This document shows positions 57,014-64,000 of a DNA stretch of 64,000 nt, piece by piece (the stretch's first letter is position 1; each line of letters starts with the position of its first letter). Below the pieces are notes generated by a model that saw nothing but the letters and a program-made list of their open reading frames with translations, was not told where the DNA came from and did no database searches. Source of the DNA: Laguncularia racemosa (Eukaryota > Streptophyta > Magnoliopsida > Myrtales > Combretaceae); contig JBBMOL010000375.1 in assembly GCA_037954665.1 (NCBI GenBank), forward strand, positions 62,001-126,000. Reading direction: 5' to 3'. Position numbers and translations under genes: made by a program.

Positions 57014-58620
57014 TGATAAGTTTACATTTTACTTTTATTTTCTTTTGGACTTTATTAAATTTATTTCAATTTTTATAAAAAAAAAATAAAAAAAAAATTT
57101 ATAATTTTAAAGGGTTTTTTTTTGTGAAAAAAAAGGTTTTGGGACCCAAAAAAAAAATTACAAGTTAATTGGGGGAGTTTTTAAAAAAATTGAAAAAAGA
57201 GAGAAGGATTAACCCGGGAAAGGCCCCCGGCCTTTGAAACCCCGGCCCATATTAAACCGGCCTCAAAAAGAAGTAAAAGCCCTCGGCCTTTTAAACCCGG
57301 GCCCTTTTAGCCGGCTTTATTACTCTCCGGATATCCCAAATTTTTAGGGAAACTCTCCCCAAAAACTATCCTAATTAAATTTTCTGACTCAAAATTTCCC
57401 CTTTAGGGTCCACCTCTTTCCCCCCCCTCTTTGGATCTATAAATTTGACCCCTTGTTTTGAACCTTGGGAAACATCCCTTTTTGTTGGAGAATCCCTCCT
57501 TTCTTTTTTTTAGAATTTTTTTTTCTTCTTTTGTTCTAGCCTTTATTTGAATTTCTTTAGGTACTTTTAAAATTTTTTCCCAAAATTTAGTTTGAAGAAA
57601 GAATGTCTTTTTTTTTGAAGTTTGCTTTCAATTGAAAAATTCAAAGGGGTCATTTTGGAAAAATTGGGGAACTTTTTGAAAATTATAGCCCCTTGGGTTT
57701 CCCCTTTACTTTATTTTCTTTTTGCCATTTATTTTGTTTAATCTTGTTTTTTTAATTTTGAATTCCATTGGGTCTATTTTTTTTCAATTGTTTTTATGCA
57801 ATTCATACTATAAAGTTCTAAATCATCCTTTTTTTGGGGAAATTGGGAAAGAAACCCTTTTGAATGTTAAAAGGATAATTGTAGCCTTTTTTATTGGGTT
57901 AGGAATTATTGGATTTTAAAGATTTCAATTCCTTTGATTTCAATTTAAATTGGGCTTTCATTATAATTGTTAGAAATCCTTTTTTTACGGGAGTTTATGA
58001 GGATTTGGGTTTGGGGAAATTTTTAATTAGATTGATTGTCAATACGGGTTGGCCCAAAAATTGGGTTTAAATTTTGGTCTATGGAGGGCACAAAGCAATG
58101 TTTTTTTGTTAATTAATTTTCCTTTAAGGGGTTAGGGTTAATTGGTTTAGGGCCCTTTGTTGTTTGTTTTGAAACGGGGGGTGTATGAAATTAATTTTTT
58201 TATTTTCCCTTTGGGTTTAAATTGGGGCGCGGAAGCCCCACTAATTTTAAATTTAAAAGGGCAACATCCCTAAAAAAGGGTTTTCTAAAAATTTACTTGA
58301 ATTAAAAATTTTTAACCACATGTTTTATTAAAAATGGTAGCAATTTGATTTTAAAAAATCTTGGGGTGAATTCTAATTTTCCCCTTTTTCATTTAAATTG
58401 ATAGATTCTTCATAAAATTTTCCTTTTTGTTTAAAAAATTTTTAGATTAGACATTTAAAAACCCCCTTTTAAATCCCTTTTTTTGTAAGAATTCCCATAG
58501 ATCTGTCTCTATTTTTCCTCGAGGGATCGAAAACCTTACTTTTCCCCACTTTATTTTTGATACAAACAGTGACTTGCTGCAATTTACGCTCCCATTTTAT
58601 ATATACTTTGAGCGAAGCCC
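57014..58620 (+). repeat. 3' LTR of Athila-K (degraded copy)
   Basis: Starts TGATAAGTTT and can be followed block by block along the 5' LTR, including the GCCGGC array (57221-57325), TATAAAT (57439) and the ctgcaatttacgctcccattt block near the end. The expected GCGTTATCA end reads GCGAAGCCC. Length is about 1607 bp against 1518 bp for the partner, the excess being lengthened runs. Confidence 0.87.
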
Positions 58621-59479
58621 CAAAATTTACTTAAATGATGGTTCATTTTGAAATTTTCCCTTGCTAAAATTGATCCAACCTTTATAAATCTCTTCGAATT
58701 TTTGACATCTACTTCAAAAACTACCTAGTAGGTTTGAAAGTGATTTGACTTTTCATCTTTTAGGCATAGTTTTACCCCTTTTTTTAAATTGTTTTCTTGG
58801 ATTGAGGAAAAATAGGAATAGGAAAGCAAATAGTAGAAGAAAAAACTCATAAAGGAAGAAGAAATTTAAACCCTTTATTCATGGGGAAAAATATTATTAT
58901 CTAAAAGATTTGAACAAAATATGTTGGAATAGTAAAGATAAAATTAAATCTTTTTTGACCCTATCTCTAGTTAAAAGGACCATTGCCTTTTTTGGGACTG
59001 GGAACTTTGTTCAATTGGCCTTTTTGTTGATACTATCTTCTGTTTGGGGGAAACGGTGCTTTGTGGTTAAATGGTCATTAACTGGGGGTAATTCGATTGC
59101 TAGTAAAAAAAAGGTGGGAAAAATTGTTTTGATTTTTTGGAAACTTTAGTGAGATGATATAATTTCTTCCCTCTTTCTTCTTCTTTTTTGATTCATTCCT
59201 TGATTTTCCCAATGAGTCAATTTGTCCCTTAAACCCCCAAATGTGTTATCATTGTTGAAAGAGACGGTCTTCATCCATACCCACTTTCACTCCAAAAAAA
59301 TTTTTGAAATCTCGGTTCTTCCACCTCTTCACTCCATATAGGGAATGGCCATCTCTCTGTATAGGGCATAGTCTCCCCCCAACATTATAAATACCCTTTA
59401 GACATAAACTTGACCATCTGGTGGTCTAGATGGTGCAATTTGGGTTGAGTGTATCCAAAGCCTCCCTAGCAGAAAATTT
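58621..59479. other. T2 linker right of Athila-K
   Basis: Degraded continuation of the T2 segment upstream of reverse transcriptase, aligned loosely with T1 at 33500-34000 (shared blocks near gaaagtgatttgac and the ctctagttaaaagg region). No domain seen. Confidence 0.4.
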
Positions 59480-59780
59480 AAAAAGCCCTTGTTTGTAAAA
59501 ACCCTAAAAGGGGAATTTATGAATTCTTATGGCCCCGTTTTTCAATCTGCAATTAAACTTCCCCCCAGTATTCTCTCTTGCCCCAATGAAAGTTTTTTTG
59601 TGACGAGCTTGGCTTTTAATTTGATGCATCATCCCCAAAAGGTTTTTAGATGGATAGTAAGAACTTTTAAAGACAAAACCCTTTACAATCAGTACTCAAT
59701 TTTACCACCATATTTTGCACTTAACTTAAAAATAAATAAGATTTTGTGTGCGGTTACCCTCTTCTCCAAACATTTTGGCA
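59480..59780 (-). pseudogene. T2 aspartic protease traces
   Basis: Minus-strand fragments that can be lined up with the IRAFNGSRREIVGEI end of the T1 protease (for example GARENTGGKFN and IRIHKFPF). The active site itself is not readable. Assignment depends mainly on position. Confidence 0.4.
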
Positions 59781-60899
59781 AAGGGAATTTTTAACCATAA
59801 AAAAGATAGAATTTTTTTACTAAACCCAACTTCTTAGTTGAAAATCCCTTTGGAATTTTTGACTTCATGAAGTAATTTCATAAGTTCCCTCGAGAAAAAT
59901 TTAAAGGATAAAAAAAAAGCCTTTTTAAAAGAGTTTTTTAAATGGGGCCCTTTGCCAGTTGACTAGATCTTGTATGTGTTGGCTTTAGATCTTTTTTAAG
60001 GGGTTTTCTGATCCCTTATTCCCCCTTCTTCATCATAGCAACCTTCCCCTAATCTCTTCGTCGAATCTACCTCTCCCAAAATGGGCGTCCTCTTATCATC
60101 GGGGTACCTTTTGGGGTCTAATTTATAGCTTGGGGTAATTCAATGGTGCGCTTATAATTCTCTGCAGATTGGAACTTTTGAACTGAATTCTTGGGCTAAA
60201 TAATGAACCCCTTTTGCTTTACTTGGGTATTCAAAGGTGAAGGACTTGGGGGTTGACTCCCCCCAAATCCCTACTATTGCTCAGATTTCTCTTTTTTGCT
60301 TTCAGGCTTACCTCTTCCCTTGAATTTTGAGCCCTAGCCGAGGGGTGCATCTGCATAGTCTTGTATGAATGAATGTTTACCAGATTTTAAAATTTCCTGA
60401 ATGGGTTCCTATTTATCAATGATAGGTTCACCCTTTAGATACCTTCTTCTTTTAATGCTTTACTAATTTTTTTTTTGGCTTGGGGGTTCATATGCTTAAA
60501 ATATCTTTTTTTTTGTTTTCCCTTCCTTGGAAATTTGGGGTTGAATTGTGGGTCTGGTTCTGGTACGTCCTAAGGGTTTCTTTACCTATAAGTGACCTTT
60601 TAGCTTTAAGTTCCACACTATTTGTTCCAATGTTTTAGGACCATTTAGATTTATCCTCGTCCACATTTTTTTAGAAGAAAAATTGACAAAAACCCCTTGG
60701 TTGGCAAGGGTTGTTATTGACTTTGGGGTGTTGGACTTCACAAAGTTTATTGAAAATTTAGTACTATGGATCTTGTATTTTTTTCCCTAACCCTAACGTT
60801 ATTGTGAGGGCCCTCTTCCCTTTAAAATGAAAACTCTAAAAAAAGGGTTGGGTTGTAATCGGGGGTCTGTAGTTATCAAAAAAGGTCTTTAAATTCAAA
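59781..60899. other. T2 region between gag and protease, low-quality sequence
   Basis: No recognisable domain. Expected to be gag-protease linker by comparison with T1. Confidence 0.35.
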
Positions 60900-61890
60900 A
60901 GTTCTCACTTAAGGCGATGGAAAACTTAGTTTAAAAGGGGGATAGGGATTTAGTGAACTGTTCTTTTAGATCAGTTGATCTCGTTCGGGGGGGGAAATTC
61001 TGGTTTGTCTGAATGATTAATTGTGGCATTTGCCTAGCATGATTCCCTGTGGTTACCAACTGACATTTATTTCCCCCCCTTACTAAGGGGCTTGGGTTGT
61101 GTGCTTTCTTTTTATCTTCTAGAATGTGGAGCCCCCCTGAAAATTTGCATTCTCAATACGGATCTAAATTTTACATATGGGAAATGCTTGCAAAACATGC
61201 CCCATTTAACTGTAGTAAGGCTTCCCCAAAGGTGTTGAGAACATGTAAGTTAGATCCTTCCCAGTAGGGGGGGGTATTTTTATGGTAGCTACACCCCCCA
61301 CCTTGTGCTTTTCCCTTAAAAGGTAGTTACTCTTCTTCCTCTATTTTTCGGTCCCAAAAGAGGAAGCCGATTAAACATTAAAACTTGTACTGGTTTAAAA
61401 GCCTTTTACCAATTTATCCTATGTTTTTTTATCTCTTTCAATCCAGTTAGGCATTCCACTCTAAAGCTAGCCCAATTAAACTGTCCTCAAAAGTTGCCCC
61501 CATTAGCCCTTGTACTAGTATTTTTTGCATCTTTCAAATATTGGTCTGGATGGATTTTTTGGGCAATTTGTTCCATCATATTTTTCAAAGTTGGACTTGC
61601 ATCAGGGGAATTCCTCATCTTCATAAGTGTTGGTTAACTAGATCTTTTTCCCCAAATCTACATTTCCCCTCAAAAACCCTCATCTTTTGTGGAATTTTTT
61701 AGAGTAGCTTCTTTTCCATACCCTGTTGCTTTTCCCACAAATTTTCCCCCCTTTAAAATTTTCCCCCCATCTTTTTTCCCAACCATCCCCAGGGTTTAAA
61801 TTTGATAGTTTTTTGAGGTCAATTTGATCTGCTTGGACTACTTTGTTAGCATGATTGGGGTTGATGGTGTATGTTAGGGTCTGCATCTAC
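60900..61890 (-). pseudogene. T2 gag traces
   Basis: Minus-strand fragments in two or three frames resemble Tat gag: NCPKN and EDSLIGLALEWN near 61440-61580 (compare QDSLTG of T1), with PDASPTLKNMMEQIAQKI toward the N-terminal side. A 68-codon open piece at 61680-61886 is upstream. Frames change every few tens of bases. Confidence 0.5.
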
Positions 61891-62749
61891 TTAGTTAGTT
61901 GTAACATATTTGTTTGAGGCCGTAATTCTTTTTTTAAAGGTTTACCTTTTTATGGTTTTTTTAGCCTTCAAACTCAAAAAGGAAAAGTGAAAAAATTGGG
62001 TTTTGAGAAAAAAAGCTACTTTTTTAAAAGCATCATTGAGGGATCTTGATATGCCCAAAAATCTTTTAGATTTATTTAAATCCATGATTTCTCCTTTTTT
62101 TTCCTCCATTTTTTTTTTTATTTTTTTTTATTTTTTTTATTTATTATGATGGGAAATTTTCCGGCAAAACCCCATCCCTTTAGAACTAGATTTGGGTGAT
62201 GATCCAAATCGCTATATTTTATTCATATTTTTTTACTAATAAAATATTGGAAATAATTTACAGATACAATAATAATTCCCCAGGGGGATCAATATGTCCT
62301 AATTTTGATGGCCACGGGACTCGCAGATTTTTGCCAATTTAAGATTTCAGTTGAAAAGGCGGGTTCTTAAAGCTCCCAAACCTGTGGCCTTTTGGGGTTT
62401 TTTTAAAAAAAATGGATCCTGGGCCACTCAAAGTTTGAGTGGGATAGCCTTTAATCATCTATGGCAGTGATCTTTCCCAAAATCACTTGGAATTACAAAA
62501 TGCTCCCTCCAAAGGGTCTAAGAAGGCTTGGGTTCAATTATTTTAACAAATTGATGTAAAAAAAGAAAAAAAAAACTCTAACAAAAAAAACCTTAAAATG
62601 TTGTATAAAGAAAAATAAATACAACTTTTTTAACAAAAAAAAAATAAAAGAAAAGACTTCAATAAATTTTTTCAAAAAAAAAAATTATACTTTTGGAAGG
62701 TTTTAAGGGGCTGCCTACTTAGTGTACCCCAGGGGGGTAAAACCATTTT
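61891..62749. other. T2 leader region
   Basis: Runs of T and A; no clear ORF1. Near 62701-62746 a ggggctgcctacttagtg segment precedes LTR E, matching the leader segment at the LTR B border (43411-43427). Confidence 0.45.
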
Positions 62750-64000
62750 TGTAAAGCCTAAATTTTTCATTTTTCCAAACTTGATATACATTAAAATTTT
62801 GCTTTTTAATGTAAACCCTCGATTAAAATTAGGAAAAATTTTTATTTCAAAAAAAAAAGGGTCCCCATCCAATAAAGATTGGGGAAAAAAAAATGTTTTT
62901 TAGGATAATTGAGTGGATTAGCCCTAATTTTAGCTATTTGTTTTTTGTGTAAAAACCCCTAAAAAATCCCAAAAATTTTAAAATTTAGGGGGCTACCCCT
63001 TAAAAAATCTTACAGTTCCCCTTTTTAAACCTTCCAAGTTATTTTTTTTTTTGAAAAAAAATTAATTTTTAAAGAACCCTAATTTTTTTCATTTGGGGGT
63101 CACTTTAAAGGGCTACATACCTGCTTTTGGGGGATCAAACCCCCCATAGTTTGATTTTTTTTAATTCTAAATTTTTAAAAAAATTTTTTTATATATAATT
63201 TTTTTATAAAAAACTTAAAAAAATTAATTTAAAAAAAAGCAAAATTTTTAAAAATAAAATTAAAAAAAATTTTTTTTTTAAATTTAAAATGTCTTTAAAA
63301 AACTAATTTTTTAAAAAAATAAAATGTCTAAAAAAAAAAAATTTAAAAAAAAAAACAAAAATTTTAAAATGTCTTTTAAAAAACCAAATTTTTTTAAAAA
63401 AAAGGGGATAATTGTTTTTAAAAAATTTATAAAAAAAAAAATTTTTTTAAAAAAGCAAGGTGTCTAAAAAAATTTTAAAAAAATAAATTTTTTTATTATT
63501 TTTTAAAAAGAAAAAAAGGTCAAAAGAAAGAAAGAAAGAAAAAAAGGGGCAGGTCGTAAACCCTTTTTCAAAATCGGGGGTTTAAATTAGGCTCGTGAAA
63601 AAGCTTGGTAAAACAATAGTCCCCTGACACTTTCAATCTTCAAACAATTTCCCAAACTTGGTCTGTTGTGGCAAGGGACTTTTGGGGGAATGACCTATGG
63701 AGGTTGTATAGTACTGGTATTGCTAAAGAAAATGGGGGGAGGATTGAATGGGAGTTTAAATTCACGGGAAAAAGGGGTTTGCTGGATTTGGGTTTAGAGT
63801 GGTTTAAGTAGTGGTTTTCAAAAAGCTAAGGAAGTGGAGAAACTACTAAATGGTCTTTTACCTTAACAAAGCCTAGGTCAAAGAATTTCTAAAGGGAAGA
63901 AATGCAGGGGTTTTGGGAAGTAGGGGGAAACAAGTTTTGCTTGGAGGGAGGGGATTTGAGATAAATTTTGGTGCCGGGAAAAAAAAGGATGGTCTATTTA
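62750..64000 (-). repeat. LTR E: 5' LTR of T2 (partial, right end off window)
   Basis: Starts on the plus strand as TGTAAAGCCTAAATTTTTCA, matching the left end of LTR A (TGTTGAGCCTAAATTTTTCA). From about 63600 to 64000 it follows LTR A at 25190-25590, ending at the TATA region (ctattta). Between about 62900 and 63590 it has some 650 bp of A/T runs and two ggctac segments that LTR A lacks. All of it is in the low-quality zone. Confidence 0.75.

Larger units (their letters stand above)
49021..58620 (+). mobile_element. Athila-like LTR retrotransposon Athila-K (nested in T2)
   Basis: Plus-strand element of about 9.6 kb: 5' LTR 49021-50538, tRNA-Asp-type PBS, gag, protease, RT, RNase H, integrase, PPT and 3' LTR 57014 to about 58620. 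The left flank is GTACC (49016-49020); its partner cannot be read in the degraded right flank. The left half is ordinary decayed sequence. From about 53085 the sequence shows heavy homopolymer expansion that I attribute to consensus error. A deletion of about 270 bp removes the N-terminal part of RT near 53205. Confidence 0.87.
44671..62749 (-). mobile_element. Tat/Ogre-like retrotransposon T2 internal region (split by Athila-K)
   Basis: Minus-strand internal region between LTR B (left) and LTR E (right). From right to left: leader, gag remains (60900-61890), protease remains (about 59480-59760), then Athila-K (49021-58620), then reverse transcriptase, RNase H, second RNase H, integrase and the 3' UTR minisatellite. 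Proteins resemble those of T1 but are clearly diverged. Much of the part right of 58620 lies in low-quality sequence, so domain edges there are approximate. Confidence 0.72.
53085..64000. other. Region of abnormal homopolymer content (probable low-quality consensus)
   Basis: From about 53085 to the end, runs of 4-10 identical bases are very frequent and many bases are replaced by a copy of their neighbour. The change begins inside Athila-K and continues through T2 and LTR E, so it ignores element boundaries. The two Athila-K LTRs give a direct comparison inside the window. Confidence 0.8.

Noticed and set aside
1..64000. Search for host protein-coding genes between elements
   Set aside because: Every interval long enough to hold one is either assigned to an element or is AT-rich without a coherent frame (24227-25042, 45196-45830, 59781-60899).

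Overview
This window is a block of nested transposable elements from a flowering-plant nuclear genome, probably pericentromeric or other repeat-rich heterochromatin. I found no host gene, rRNA or tRNA. The lineage calls rest on plant-specific features: Athila-type elements primed by tRNA-Asp (PBS TGGCGCCGTTGCCGGGG), Tat/Ogre-type elements with a second (archaeal-like) RNase H between RNase H and integrase, an iMet-primed Gypsy family (PBS TGGTATCAGAGC), and a Mutator-like (MULE) transposase. Almost every reading frame is broken by stops or frameshifts.

Layout. (1) 1-17860: an Athila-like element on the minus strand (Athila-O), cut by the left window edge. Its 5' LTR is 16289-17860. A second complete Athila-like element (Athila-I, 4337-14333, LTRs about 98% alike by eye, TSD CCCCT) sits inside the DLGAS active-site codons of its protease. 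(2) 17861-19697: gag-protease of another Gypsy family, plus strand, interrupted in gag by Athila-O. An LTR-like segment follows to about 20647. (3) 20741-24226: a decayed MULE transposase split by a 2.0-kb solo LTR (21221-23230, TSD CCTTA). (4) 25043-64000: two Tat/Ogre-like internal regions in tandem on the minus strand, in the order LTR A, T1 internal, LTR B, T2 internal, LTR E. T1 carries solo LTRs at 26139 (in LTR A), 30092 (TSD TAAGG) and 35311, a 239-bp segment repeated four times in its RNase H region, and an unusual unit with inverted LTRs (38087-40772, TSD CATTG). T2 is split by a plus-strand Athila-like element (Athila-K, 49021-about 58620).

The points most worth following up are these. 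The 2.7-kb inverted-LTR unit has both outer ends formed by U3 termini and is flanked by one direct 5-bp TSD; its two LTR promoters face each other across a 1-kb loop. LTRs of several different families carry arrays of GC-rich palindromic motifs (CACGGC/GCCGTG or GCCGGC) that end 80-107 bp upstream of the TATA box, and two members of one LTR family carry different motif types at the same place. A quadruplicated RNase H segment lies in an otherwise heavily mutated element.

Caution. From about 53085 to the window end the sequence changes texture: homopolymers lengthen and bases are replaced by copies of their neighbours. The change starts inside Athila-K and runs on through T2 and LTR E, so it follows position rather than element. 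I read it as poor consensus quality, and annotations there are approximate.
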